Source: Cytophagales bacterium (GTDB taxonomy: Bacteria; Bacteroidota; Bacteroidia; Cytophagales; Spirosomataceae). Taken from it: 64,000 nucleotides of DNA. The notes beneath the pieces are model-generated. The model worked only from the letters and a program-made list of their open reading frames with translations, was not told the origin of the DNA and did no database searches. Of this stretch, positions 1 to 8,134 are shown piece by piece. A program made the translations under genes and the position numbers. The stretch's first letter is position 1, and the number at the start of each line of letters is the position of its first letter. Location of the stretch: positions 62,001 through 126,000 of the forward strand of contig JAAFJP010000014.1 in assembly GCA_013298125.1 (NCBI GenBank). The letters run 5' to 3'.

Positions 1-34
1 ACGACATACTTCTAACGGCACAGTCGCAACCGCT

Positions 35-57
35 CCCCTTCTGGGGGCTGGGGGGCT
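35..57 (+). repeat. G-rich palindromic repeat, copy 1
   Basis: A C-run/CTGGGGG/G-run element of the same kind as the two copies near 2968 and 3036. The reading frame of the RraA gene is open through it to the window edge, so it may sit inside that gene's N-terminus or just upstream of its start. Confidence 0.6.
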
Positions 58-85
58 TTCCCCTTTTCCAATCTCGATTGCCGAG

Positions 86-721
86 ATGCGGGAGCGTTAT
101 TTACGCCTGTATACAGGTGCGGTCAATGATGTGCTACGCTTCAATTACCAAATGCACGCATCAAGTTTGCCCGCTTGTTATGCTCCTTTGAGAGAAAATA
201 TGAAGTTGGCAGGACTGGCTTTCACCGTAAAAGGTGGACCCGACATCACCACCGAAGGCGAGTTTGAAATGCGTGCCGAAATGTTAGAAACACTCTACGA
301 AGATTCTATTGTAGTGTGGGACTGCACAGGCGACACCGTAACCTCACAATGGGGAGAAGTAATGACGATGGCGGCTCAAAAAATTGGTTGCCGTGGAGCA
401 GTTATCAACGGTATCAGAGACACCCAAGCCATTTTGGATTTAGGCTTTCCTGTTTTCCATCAATTCAAATCCAATACAGGAATGCTGGGGCGGTTCAGAA
501 TGTACCATTACCTCAAACCGATTTTGATGGGCGAAGTAATCGTTAATCCTGGCGATTGGGTTTTTGGTGATATTGATGGCGTAATTTCTATTCCTCAAAA
601 CATTGCTTACGATGTGCTTTTAGCGACTGAAAAATTGATGTTCAAAGAAGACGAAATTAGAGAAATGGTAGAGTCTGGCATGAAACCTACGGATGTAGTG
701 AAAAATGGGGGTTATTTTTAA
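86..721 (+). CDS. RraA-family aldolase/decarboxylase-like protein (5' end uncertain)
   Basis: RraA-like fold protein (4-hydroxy-4-methyl-2-oxoglutarate aldolase / demethylmenaquinone methyltransferase-like family) of 211 residues from the ATG at 86. The GAVINGIRDTQ segment supplies the Arg-Asp pair that binds substrate and divalent metal in active members, so an enzyme rather than an RraA-type RNase E regulator is likely. The frame stays open upstream to the window start, and the residues before the ATG (ISIAE) look like family N-terminus, so the true start may be upstream, with the palindromic element at 35-57 lying in frame. It leads the sugar-acid/uronate gene run that follows. The exact substrate is unknown; cleavage of a 2-oxo acid is inferred from the family. 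Confidence 0.8.
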   Translation: MRERYLRLYTGAVNDVLRFNYQMHASSLPACYAPLRENMKLAGLAFTVKGGPDITTEGEFEMRAEMLETLYEDSIVVWDCTGDTVTSQWGEVMTMAAQKIGCRGAVINGIRDTQAILDLGFPVFHQFKSNTGMLGRFRMYHYLKPILMGEVIVNPGDWVFGDIDGVISIPQNIAYDVLLATEKLMFKEDEIREMVESGMKPTDVVKNGGYF

Positions 722-930
722 GCCTGATAAAGGCAACATTTTGGTAGAGAACACGAAAAAAACAAAGCCAACAAGCCCCATCGGGGTGACATTTTGGTAG
801 AAAAATTTGAAAGTATATCCGTCTTCAAAGCCCCATTGGGGCAACATTCTGGACTGCCGCCCCGATGGGGCTTTTATATATACTTGTTCTATCACAATTG
901 CTACCAAATTTCCGCCCCGATGGGGCTAAT
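722..930. repeat. Array of GCCCC-ATC-GGGGC palindromes, array 1
   Basis: Five short units of a hairpin (GCCCCATCGGGGC or variants), the better ones followed by gACATTTTGGTAGA. Units near 722, 775 and 830 point right; those near 855 and 911 are inverted. The array fills the gap between the RraA stop and the heparinase start, and the early ATG codons of the longer heparinase reading frame fall inside it. A second array of the same family lies at 3444-3590. Confidence 0.85.
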
Positions 931-942
931 TCAAATGAATTC

Positions 943-3024
943 ATGCCCATATTTTTAAACGATACAGAAAAAAGAACCATTTTAACCGAAATCAAAAACG
1001 AAAATTCATTGGTTTCGATATTTTTTCATGCCCTCCAAAAAAGAGTTTATGAACGAGTTTCTTGGGGAAATCTATTAGGACCAAATGCCACGACGATTTG
1101 GTGGCATTCAACCGCTGAATATTTGTCGGATGCTGCCATGAGTTATGCCCTCAAACCAACGCCTGAATTGGCGGATTGGCTCAAAAGAGAAACGCTCGAA
1201 ATTGTCAGAAAATCAACCTACGATTGGGTAGGTCCAGCATTCAGAGACCATTCAGAGCCTTTCACTGGACATCTCGAAACAGCCTATCTTTGTTGGGGTG
1301 TTTCGGCGGTGTATGATTTGGCAAAAGGAGCATTTTCTGAAAATGAACAACAAGAAATCAAGACCGCTTTACACGAAAAAGGTATTATCCTTTGCAGAAG
1401 ATGGTTGGACAAAAACGTCCATTTAGCCAATTGGAGAAGCATTTTGTTTAGTGGAGCAATGGTTTCGGCGGTTGTTTTGGAAGATGAGAAAACGGTAAAT
1501 GAATTGTTGCCAGAGTTTGAATTATGTCAAAATGCCCTACAATATGATGGTTCTTACGGGGAATCTTTACAATATGGAAATTATCTTCTTTTGGCAATCA
1601 CATTTGCGAATGAAGCTATCAAAGGAGGTTTTCTAAACATCGAACAACAAACATCGAACATCGGAAATTCAATCAACTGGTTCGCTACCTCCATGTTCTA
1701 CGCCAAACCCTTAAACGGTTGGGGTGATGAACCACGAGCCAGAGCAGCCAATTTCAACGACAGTGCTTCTATTTTCAGACCATCGGGAGACATATTATTA
1801 CACGTTGCCGCAAGAAGTGAAAACGAAACAGAAAGAGGTTTAGCCAAATGGTTATTTGAAAAATATTATGCTACTGTTCCCAATCAAGAACCTCACGATT
1901 TGGCAACCTTGGGCATGAGAAATGATTGGGGATTTTTGACGCTTCCATTATTGACCTACGAGTCAAAAAGTATGTCGCCCGAAGAAGCCAATTTGCCTCT
2001 GACGACCATTTTTTCAAACGGAAATGGCTTCATACGTGATGCCTGGGAAGGAAAAACCATCATTGCCACCAATGGAGGAAGTGAGCCGCTGAACGGTTTA
2101 GGGCATTTACACGGAGATTTGAACAGCTTTATTTTGGTTCATAACAACGAAAGACTCTTGACAGACGCTGGGCATAGCTGTTATAGAAATTTGATTCATG
2201 GCTTAGAAAGTAGCTCGCAAACGCATAATACTTGCACATTTTTGATTGAAAAAGAGTCATTAGGTTTGCAAGAAGACTTAGCAAAAGCATCCTTATTGGA
2301 ACAAAAAAGCGTTTTCCCACGAAGATTAATCGTGAAGGGAAAAGGTGGGGGTACGTCCTTACGGGAGAAGATTGACCGAGGCGACCAATTATTGATTTGT
2401 GAAAAAGAAGATGTTATTTCTGTAATTGGTTCAGAAGTGGGCAAGGCTTATGGACAACCTATTCAAAATTTTTCAAGATTTTGGATTTTGGCAGGAAGCA
2501 ATGTTTTATTCATAATTGACCAAATATCAGCGGATTATCCAGTAACTACTTTGTGGAATTGGGTAGTCAATAATCGTGATGGAAAAACGGTTTGGCAAAA
2601 AGATAAGAACTGTTTGACCGTTCAAAAAAACAATGCTGGTATGAAACTATTTCATGGAGGCAATGGCTCATTTTCATTTCCAGTTCATGGTTTTCTGCAC
2701 GATGCCTATCACCCAGAACCCAATCAATTAGGCGAAGGACGTTCGGGCGATAGTTATGTGTTTCGTTTTACTGAAAAAGAAAAATTAGCAAATCGTACCA
2801 TCGTTCATGCTATTGCTTTGGACGAACCTAACTTATTGATTAACTGGAACTTAGCAATAAAAGATAATCAATATACCTTGAAAAGTGATACCAAAAACTG
2901 GACTCTGAAAATCAATGCGGATGATTCTTTTTCAATGATTTCAGGGCATAAACGTACTTGGGATATAAGCCCCTTAACCCCCAGAGGGGGAACAAAAAAA
3001 TATAGATTATCAAAAAATGAATAA
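943..3024 (+). CDS. Heparinase II/III-type polysaccharide lyase
   Basis: About 693 residues. The N-terminal part (about 1-340) is helical and matches an alpha/alpha toroid; the C-terminal part carries the heparinase II/III-like beta domain with GHLHGDLNSF, a DAGHSCYRN segment and SSQTHNT, the His/Tyr-rich stretch that forms the active site of these lyases. No signal peptide is visible, so it probably acts on oligosaccharides in the cytoplasm. The start at 943 is chosen because the upstream ATG (865) lies within a palindromic repeat. The last residues (SPLTPRGGT) are encoded by another palindromic element. The stop overlaps the next gene's start by 8 nt. With kduD downstream this fits uronic-acid polymer breakdown; the polymer itself is not determinable. 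Confidence 0.82.
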   Translation: MPIFLNDTEKRTILTEIKNENSLVSIFFHALQKRVYERVSWGNLLGPNATTIWWHSTAEYLSDAAMSYALKPTPELADWLKRETLEIVRKSTYDWVGPAFRDHSEPFTGHLETAYLCWGVSAVYDLAKGAFSENEQQEIKTALHEKGIILCRRWLDKNVHLANWRSILFSGAMVSAVVLEDEKTVNELLPEFELCQNALQYDGSYGESLQYGNYLLLAITFANEAIKGGFLNIEQQTSNIGNSINWFATSMFYAKPLNGWGDEPRARAANFNDSASIFRPSGDILLHVAARSENETERGLAKWLFEKYYATVPNQEPHDLATLGMRNDWGFLTLPLLTYESKSMSPEEANLPLTTIFSNGNGFIRDAWEGKTIIATNGGSEPLNGLGHLHGDLNSFILVHNNERLLTDAGHSCYRNLIHGLESSSQTHNTCTFLIEKESLGLQEDLAKASLLEQKSVFPRRLIVKGKGGGTSLREKIDRGDQLLICEKEDVISVIGSEVGKAYGQPIQNFSRFWILAGSNVLFIIDQISADYPVTTLWNWVVNNRDGKTVWQKDKNCLTVQKNNAGMKLFHGGNGSFSFPVHGFLHDAYHPEPNQLGEGRSGDSYVFRFTEKEKLANRTIVHAIALDEPNLLINWNLAIKDNQYTLKSDTKNWTLKINADDSFSMISGHKRTWDISPLTPRGGTKKYRLSKNE

Positions 3025-3060
3025 CGATATAAAAATTCCCCCTCTGGGGGTTAGGGGGCT
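2968..3060. repeat. Inverted pair of G-rich palindromic elements spanning a gene junction
   Basis: Two arms of about 25 nt, 2968-2992 and 3036-3060, are reverse complements with one mismatch. The left arm is coding for the heparinase C-terminus and the right arm for the N-terminus of the VOC protein; the stop/start overlap lies in the loop. The right arm is the same element as copy 1 at 35-57. Confidence 0.9.
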
Positions 3061-3430
3061 ATTTTTAGGAATAGACCACCCAGCCGTAGCCGCCGATGAT
3101 GTAGAAAAATTGGCGGATTGGTACTGCGATGTTTTGGGTTATGAAAAATGGTTCAGGCATGACAAGCCAGTTTGGATGCTTAAAGCCCCTGACGGAACAT
3201 TGCTCGAAATAATGCCCAAAGATGATACATTAAGACAAAGCCGAACTACATGGACACCAGGTTGGTCACATTTGGCTTTGAGAGTTGAGAATATAGAAGA
3301 AGCGATTGCTTATTTAGATACAACAAATATAGTTTGGGGTGGCGAAGTAATTAACGCCATTGGTGGCGGAAAAGTCCGCAATGCCTTTGATGGGGAAGGA
3401 AATATGATTCAGATTTTAGAAAGAAAATAA
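3017..3430 (+). CDS. VOC-superfamily (glyoxalase/dioxygenase-like) protein, copy 1
   Basis: A 137-residue single-chain VOC protein with the beta-alpha-beta-beta-beta pattern: GIDHPAVAADDVEKLADWY at the first metal-ligand His, a central GWSHLAL, and GNMIQILE at the C-terminal Glu. It is a paralogue of the VOC gene at 3623. Compared with that copy it carries about ten extra residues (IPPLGVRGLF) just before GIDHPAV, encoded by a palindromic element. The ATG at 3017 overlaps the heparinase stop, so the two are probably translationally coupled. VOC enzymes are metal-dependent isomerases, epimerases or ring-cleavage enzymes; its place beside a lyase and dehydrogenases suggests a sugar-acid isomerisation step, which is inference. 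Confidence 0.82.
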   Translation: MNNDIKIPPLGVRGLFLGIDHPAVAADDVEKLADWYCDVLGYEKWFRHDKPVWMLKAPDGTLLEIMPKDDTLRQSRTTWTPGWSHLALRVENIEEAIAYLDTTNIVWGGEVINAIGGGKVRNAFDGEGNMIQILERK

Positions 3431-3443
3431 TTTCAATAAATAA

Positions 3444-3590
3444 GCCCTGTAAGGGCGATAGTTTGGTAGAAATTAAAGACGATAACTCGAATCAAGCCCC
3501 ATCGGGGCGACAGTTACTGGATAGAAATGTCACCCCGATGGGGCTTGTTGTATTTCTATTATTACCAAAATAACAGCCGCATCGGCGATC
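3444..3590. repeat. Array of GCCCC-ATC-GGGGC palindromes, array 2
   Basis: Four units of the same family as 722-930: near 3444 and 3496 in one orientation with the TTTGGTAGA-type tail, then near 3531 and 3562 inverted. It separates the two tandem VOC genes. Together with array 1 it brackets the heparinase-VOC1 segment. Confidence 0.85.
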
Positions 3591-3622
3591 CGACCTATGG
3601 GCTTAAAAATAAACAATAATTT

Positions 3623-4015
3623 ATGTCAAATTTTAAAATAAAAGGCGTGGACCACCCAGCCGTGGCTGCTGAAAATGTAGATACACTTGCCGATTGGTAT
3701 TGTGAGGCTTTGGGCTTTGAAAAACTTTTCAGAGATGACCGCCCAATATGGCTACTCAAAGCACCCGATGGCGTGATTTTGGAAATATTACCCATTGATG
3801 CCAATCCACGTCCTGTACGCACAAATTTAACCCCAGGTTGGTCGCACGTAGCATTTGGGGTAGATGATATTGAAATAGGAATTGCTCATTTAGACACCTA
3901 TAATGTGGTTTGGACAAGCCCGCTTTCACCTGCAACAGGTGGTGGACAAGTGAGAACTTTCAAAGACCCAGAGGGCAATGTTTTGCAATTAATTGAACGA
4001 CCAAAAGAAAATTAA
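3623..4015 (+). CDS. VOC-superfamily protein, copy 2
   Basis: A 130-residue VOC protein and close paralogue of the 3017 gene (shared DHPAVAA, LADWYC, LLKAPDG, GWSH and GGGQVR/GGGKVR segments). The putative ligands are the His of GVDHPAV, the His of GWSHVAF and the Glu of NVLQLIE. It starts MSNFKIKGVDHPAV with no insertion, so it serves as the undisturbed reference for copy 1. The stop is 1 nt before the alcohol dehydrogenase start, so the two are co-transcribed. The reaction is unknown beyond the VOC family; a tandem duplication followed by divergence is likely. Confidence 0.85.
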   Translation: MSNFKIKGVDHPAVAAENVDTLADWYCEALGFEKLFRDDRPIWLLKAPDGVILEILPIDANPRPVRTNLTPGWSHVAFGVDDIEIGIAHLDTYNVVWTSPLSPATGGGQVRTFKDPEGNVLQLIERPKEN

Positions 4016-4016
4016 G

Positions 4017-5030
4017 ATGGAAGCACTTTTTTACGAAGGAAATCATACCTTCACCATAAAAACAACCGAGAAAAAACCGCTTGAAAAAGGCGAAGTACGC
4101 TTGAAAATGGCGTATGTAGGCGTATGTGGAACGGACGTACACATCTACCACGGAAAGATGGATGCACGAGTAAAACCACCTCAAATCATCGGACATGAGG
4201 TTTCGGGCGTAATTGATGAATTGGGCGAAGGCGTAACCGACTGGAAAATGGGTGAAAACGTAACCGTCAGACCATTGAATCCGGGCGTAGAAATGCCAGC
4301 TGATAATGGTTTCAGACACATCGGACAAAACCTTAAATTTATAGGCATAGATTCGGCAGGAGGGATGCAACAATACTGGAATGTACCAGCATTTACGCTT
4401 CATAAACTCCCTGAAAATCTTTCTTTGCAATTAGGGGCAATGATTGAGCCTTTGGCAGTTGCTTGCCATGATGTACGTTTGGGCGAAGTGGTTGCAGGAG
4501 AAAACGCTATCGTCATTGGCGGTGGACCCATCGGCTTGTTGGTAGCATTGGTAGCTCGTCAAAAGGGAGCAAATGTAATGATTTCGGAGGTAAATACAAA
4601 CCGTATTGATTTCATACAATCTCTTGGTTTTCAGACGGTTAATCCAATGGAGCAAGATTTAGTACAGACCGTTGAAGCCTTTACGAACGGTGCAATGGCG
4701 GATGTGGTTTTTGAAGTTTCGGGCGTGCAAGCGGGCGTAACAGCCATGACACAATTACCAAAAGTGCGAGGTAGAATCGTGATGGTAGCCATTCACTCAG
4801 AACCCAAAGCGGTTGATTTATTCCGTTTCTTTTGGCGTGAAATTAAGTTGATTGGAGCAAGAGTTTATGAGCCAGAAGACTTTGACGAAGCGATTGCCTT
4901 GGCAGCCAGTGGAACGCTACCTTTGGAAAAAATGATAACCCAAGTGTCGCCTTTGGCAGAGGCTAAAAAGGTTTTTGAAACCATTGACCAAAACCCTGCG
5001 GGCATGAAATATTTGTTGGAGATAGCTTAG
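4017..5030 (+). CDS. Zn-type medium-chain alcohol/polyol dehydrogenase
   Basis: About 337 residues of the MDR superfamily. The catalytic zinc lobe is visible in GVCGTDVHIYHG and GHEVSGV; the Rossmann motif is GGGPIGLL, with an acidic residue (ISEVN) at the end of the second strand, favouring NAD(H). The four-cysteine structural zinc loop normal for this family is absent: the region after NVTVRPLNPG has no Cys cluster. The start at 4017 avoids overlap with the VOC stop; an in-frame TTG at 3993 is the alternative. It probably oxidises or reduces a sugar acid or polyol in this operon (threonine or sorbitol dehydrogenase-like); the substrate is inferred only. Confidence 0.85.
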   Translation: MEALFYEGNHTFTIKTTEKKPLEKGEVRLKMAYVGVCGTDVHIYHGKMDARVKPPQIIGHEVSGVIDELGEGVTDWKMGENVTVRPLNPGVEMPADNGFRHIGQNLKFIGIDSAGGMQQYWNVPAFTLHKLPENLSLQLGAMIEPLAVACHDVRLGEVVAGENAIVIGGGPIGLLVALVARQKGANVMISEVNTNRIDFIQSLGFQTVNPMEQDLVQTVEAFTNGAMADVVFEVSGVQAGVTAMTQLPKVRGRIVMVAIHSEPKAVDLFRFFWREIKLIGARVYEPEDFDEAIALAASGTLPLEKMITQVSPLAEAKKVFETIDQNPAGMKYLLEIA

Positions 5031-5040
5031 AAATATTTTG

Positions 5041-5048
5041 TACTTTTG
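5041..5048 (+). promoter_or_regulatory. Bacteroidota -7 element upstream of the alpha/beta hydrolase
   Basis: TACTTTTG matches the TAnnTTTG -7 consensus and lies about 40 nt before the ATG at 5087. A good -33 partner at standard spacing is not seen. Confidence 0.5.
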
Positions 5049-5086
5049 ATAAGTAACTTTTGGGGAACTCAAAACTAATATACATC

Positions 5087-5938
5087 ATGTACGAACCAGG
5101 CTCATTATCGAAGACCATTGAAGGAAATGAAAATATCATTTCAACTCCTGACGGTACAAAAATATATTCAATCGAAGTAGGAAAGGGCGAAAAGACTATT
5201 GTTTTAGCTCATGGCTATGGTATGACAAATCAAGAATGGAATATCATAGCCCCACAATTGGTTGAAGCAGGTTACCGAGTAATTATCTTTGACCAACGAG
5301 GTCATGGAAAATCAAGTATTGGAAAAGATGGTATTAGTTCTGCTTCGATGGCATCTGATTATAAATCAGTTTTTGAGTTTTATAATGTCCAAAATGCAAC
5401 TTTGGTGGGTCATTCAATGGGTGGATTTCTGGCAATGAAAGCAATGCTTACCTATCCCGAGATGTTGAAAACACGTATTAAAAACTGTGTTTTGATGGCA
5501 ACTTTTGCTGGCGATGTCAATAAAAATAATTTTCAGAATCGCTTACAAATTCCTCTTATCAAATCAGGCGTTTTGCTTAATCTTATTAAAATTAAAGCAA
5601 TTGGCAACGCTTTCGGAAAATCTATATTAGGCGAAAATCCTGATAATGAAGTGGTTAGGTGTTTTGTTGAGGGTTTCAAAATTCAAAATCACAAAGCCCT
5701 AATTCCGATTTTGGAGGCTTTTGGGAATGAAAGTTACTATGACAAACTCCATAAAATCACCGTTCCGTGTACGGTAGTTATTGGTTCGAGTGATAAAACT
5801 ACGCCCCCTTTTCATACCGAAGATTTAGTGAAATTGATTCCGAATACGAAAAAAGTTGTGATTCCCCGAAAGGGACATGGCTTAAATTGGGAAGCACCAG
5901 AAAGTATCGTGAAAGAAATAATTGCTCTGGTAGGTTAA
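5087..5938 (+). CDS. Alpha/beta hydrolase
   Basis: About 283 residues with the complete hydrolase signature: HGYGMTNQEW (oxyanion loop), DQRGHGKS, the nucleophile elbow GHSMGG, and a C-terminal GHGLNWEAP supplying the catalytic His; the acidic residue is likely in SSDKTTPP. No signal peptide, so cytoplasmic. The ATG at 5087 is chosen over a TTG at 5060 because the -7 promoter element ends just upstream of the TTG. It resembles RsbQ/peroxidase-like hydrolases. It sits between the dehydrogenase and kduD, so a lactonase or esterase role in the same catabolic run is possible but unproved. Confidence 0.85.
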   Translation: MYEPGSLSKTIEGNENIISTPDGTKIYSIEVGKGEKTIVLAHGYGMTNQEWNIIAPQLVEAGYRVIIFDQRGHGKSSIGKDGISSASMASDYKSVFEFYNVQNATLVGHSMGGFLAMKAMLTYPEMLKTRIKNCVLMATFAGDVNKNNFQNRLQIPLIKSGVLLNLIKIKAIGNAFGKSILGENPDNEVVRCFVEGFKIQNHKALIPILEAFGNESYYDKLHKITVPCTVVIGSSDKTTPPFHTEDLVKLIPNTKKVVIPRKGHGLNWEAPESIVKEIIALVG

Positions 5939-6104
5939 GATTTTTTGAGGTGGACTTCAAGAAAAAAATTGTTCTATTGGGCAAAATGGTCATCCTCAGT
6001 TTATATTGTTTTTTCCATCATTCTATCTGTTTTGAGTAAATGTTTACAAGAAATAATTAGTTTTCATTGCAAGTAACAAATTTTTAAATTCAAATTGATT
6101 CAAA

Positions 6105-6875
6105 ATGAGCATCATAGATAGCTTTAAATTAGACGGCAAAATTGCCCTTGTAACGGGTTGTAAGCGTGGTATCGGCAAGGCAATGGCAATTGCTTTGGCA
6201 GAAGCTGGGGCGGATATTATTGGCGTGTCGGCTTCATTGGAGTTAGAAAACAGCGAAATCAAAAAAGAAATCACGGCATTGGGGCGAAAATTTTATGCCT
6301 ACAAATGTGATTTCAAAGACCGTGCAGCTTTGTATGATTTTATCAACAAAACTAAGGCATCACATCCCGTTGTAGATATTTTAGTAAATAATGCAGGAAA
6401 TATCCTCAGAAAACCTGCGGCAGAACATCCCGATGAATTTTGGGATGAAATCATGGAAATTAATCTTAATTCACAGTTTATTTTAGCCCGTGAATTTGGC
6501 AAAGAAATGGTAGAGCGTGGCAAAGGGAAAATTATTTTCACAGCTTCGTTACTTACTTTTCAAGGAGGAATCACCGTACCAGGTTATGCCGCCAGCAAAG
6601 GTGCGATTGGTAGTTTGGTAAAAGCTCTCGCTAATGAGTGGGCAGGTAAAGGTGTGAACGTCAATGCCGTAGCACCAGGTTATATCAGTACCGATAATAC
6701 CGAAGCCCTCAGAAATGACCCCGACAGAAGTGCCTCTATCCTATCAAGAATCCCCGCAGGACGTTGGGGAACACCCGAAGATTTCAAAGGAATTACCCTG
6801 TTTTTAGCTTCTGATGCTGCCAATTATGTAAACGGAACGATTGTAACAGTTGATGGCGGTTGGATGGGAAGATAG
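6105..6875 (+). CDS. kduD: 2-dehydro-3-deoxy-D-gluconate 5-dehydrogenase (KduD-type SDR)
   Basis: A 256-residue short-chain dehydrogenase. It has the cofactor motif TGCKRGIG, NNAG, the catalytic Ser (ASLLTFQGG) and YAASK. Family-specific stretches such as LANEWAGKGVNVNAVAPGY and RIPAGRWGTPEDF match KduD, which reduces 5-keto-4-deoxyuronate-derived 2,5-diketo-3-deoxygluconate to KDG in pectin/alginate-type uronate catabolism. This supports a uronate role for the upstream lyase. A kduI isomerase is not in the window. A gluconate 5-dehydrogenase specificity cannot be excluded. Confidence 0.85.
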   Translation: MSIIDSFKLDGKIALVTGCKRGIGKAMAIALAEAGADIIGVSASLELENSEIKKEITALGRKFYAYKCDFKDRAALYDFINKTKASHPVVDILVNNAGNILRKPAAEHPDEFWDEIMEINLNSQFILAREFGKEMVERGKGKIIFTASLLTFQGGITVPGYAASKGAIGSLVKALANEWAGKGVNVNAVAPGYISTDNTEALRNDPDRSASILSRIPAGRWGTPEDFKGITLFLASDAANYVNGTIVTVDGGWMGR

Positions 6876-7092
6876 TTTTTAAAGAAATTAGATTTTTGAA
6901 TAAAATGTGGCAAGAAGTTGTATTTTGTGTTTTCAATTTTAACCAAATAATTCTTTATAAATTATGAAAAGGCTTCATTTTAAAAGCATTTTAACCTTAT
7001 CGTTATTTACAAAAGTATATTCGTTCAAGATACCCATATTAAATATTTTGTAGCAAGGGTTATCAAGGATTTAATTATGCGAAAAATACAAA

Positions 7093-7854
7093 TTATCGCC
7101 TTTCTTCAAACCATTGTTCAAACAAAAAATTGATAGGTTCTTTTTCTGTCAAATAATTAAGTTGGACAAACTTAGCTCTTGGATTAGCCTCTAAGAAAAT
7201 ACCTCCTCTTAAAGACTCACCAGGGGCAAGCGTAGTAGTTCTAAAATTCTCATGCGACCACATTTGTCCATCCTGATTTAATTTATTCATTTTTGAAAAA
7301 TAATTTTCGTGGTCAATAATTCTTTTAACCTGAGCCACCTGCACAACCGTCTCAGCCGCTTGTGCAGTCCGCCAAGCTCCCTCCGAATGCTTACCTGAAC
7401 TGGCAATCAAAGCCACAATTCCACCAACAATCAAAACCGTATTGACAATTCTCGCCCGCTTAATCTTCGCCTCCTGATTCGCCATTTCTTGCTGAATTTG
7501 ATTCATTTGTTGTTGAGGTTCAACACCAGAATAACTATAAATATACTGCCCATCCTCCGAACGAAGATTTTGTTTGTTTTCATCCAAAGGGAAAAAAGTA
7601 AAATTCTTAGGAGAAATAGTAATCGGCTGGTTAGTCTTATTAAAAACCTCCACATCAAAAACCATATATTTTTGATAACGACCATCGTAAGAGGCAACTA
7701 TTTTCACCCCATCTTTTTCTTGTTTGACGATTTCCTTACCACCATCTACAATACTCTCTTGCTCCACAGGACGTAATCGCATAACACTCGTACTTGCACA
7801 CGAGAATATAAAATTGGCTATACCAAGGATAACTATTATTTTAAAAAACTTCAT
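7093..7854 (-). CDS. Conserved lipoprotein of unknown function
   Basis: 253 residues with a type II signal peptide ending in the lipobox IFSC, so a lipoprotein. Then a beta-rich domain with VFNKTNQPITISPKNFTFFP (immunoglobulin-like, as in DUF4352-type proteins), a short helical segment rich in Gln/Glu and a possible membrane helix (about 140-155, VLIVGGIVALIASS), and a C-terminal LAPGESLRGGIFLEA segment typical of such domains. No enzyme motif. It is transcribed convergently to the catabolic run and divergently from the tRNA cluster. Confidence 0.75.
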   Translation of the reverse strand: MKFFKIIVILGIANFIFSCASTSVMRLRPVEQESIVDGGKEIVKQEKDGVKIVASYDGRYQKYMVFDVEVFNKTNQPITISPKNFTFFPLDENKQNLRSEDGQYIYSYSGVEPQQQMNQIQQEMANQEAKIKRARIVNTVLIVGGIVALIASSGKHSEGAWRTAQAAETVVQVAQVKRIIDHENYFSKMNKLNQDGQMWSHENFRTTTLAPGESLRGGIFLEANPRAKFVQLNYLTEKEPINFLFEQWFEERR

Positions 7855-8053
7855 ATTTCTTCAATGGGTAATGTTTTCAAATTTCAGTTATTAGACAATC
7901 AAAGTTATGATTACCTCTATTCTGAATAAAAATTTATCAAAAATAATAAAAAAAACAAGACAAAACTGGTCTAATAACTGCCTGTAACTCAAATTAATAC
8001 AAAGTTATCAACAAAATAGAATCAAAATATTTCAAGTTTTTTTGGCATCAAAC

Positions 8054-8085
8054 TTGCAAGTTTATCAAAAAACGCCGTACCTTTG
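8054..8085 (+). promoter_or_regulatory. Promoter of the tRNA cluster
   Basis: A TTG (-33 type, 8054-8056) is followed after 21 nt by TACCTTTG (8078-8085), a full match to the Bacteroidota -7 consensus, about 50 nt upstream of tRNA-Ser. Confidence 0.7.
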
Positions 8086-8134
8086 CAAAACCTAAACACA
8101 ACAGGGGTATCGAAAGAGAAACCAAATGTGTTAA

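Noticed and set aside
722-930. Repeat array as a CRISPR
   Set aside because: Units are short palindromes in both orientations with unequal spacing and no spacers or cas genes.
865-942. N-terminal extension of the heparinase from ATG 865
   Set aside because: The extra 26 residues are encoded by the palindromic repeats; the ATG at 943 gives a normal N-terminus.
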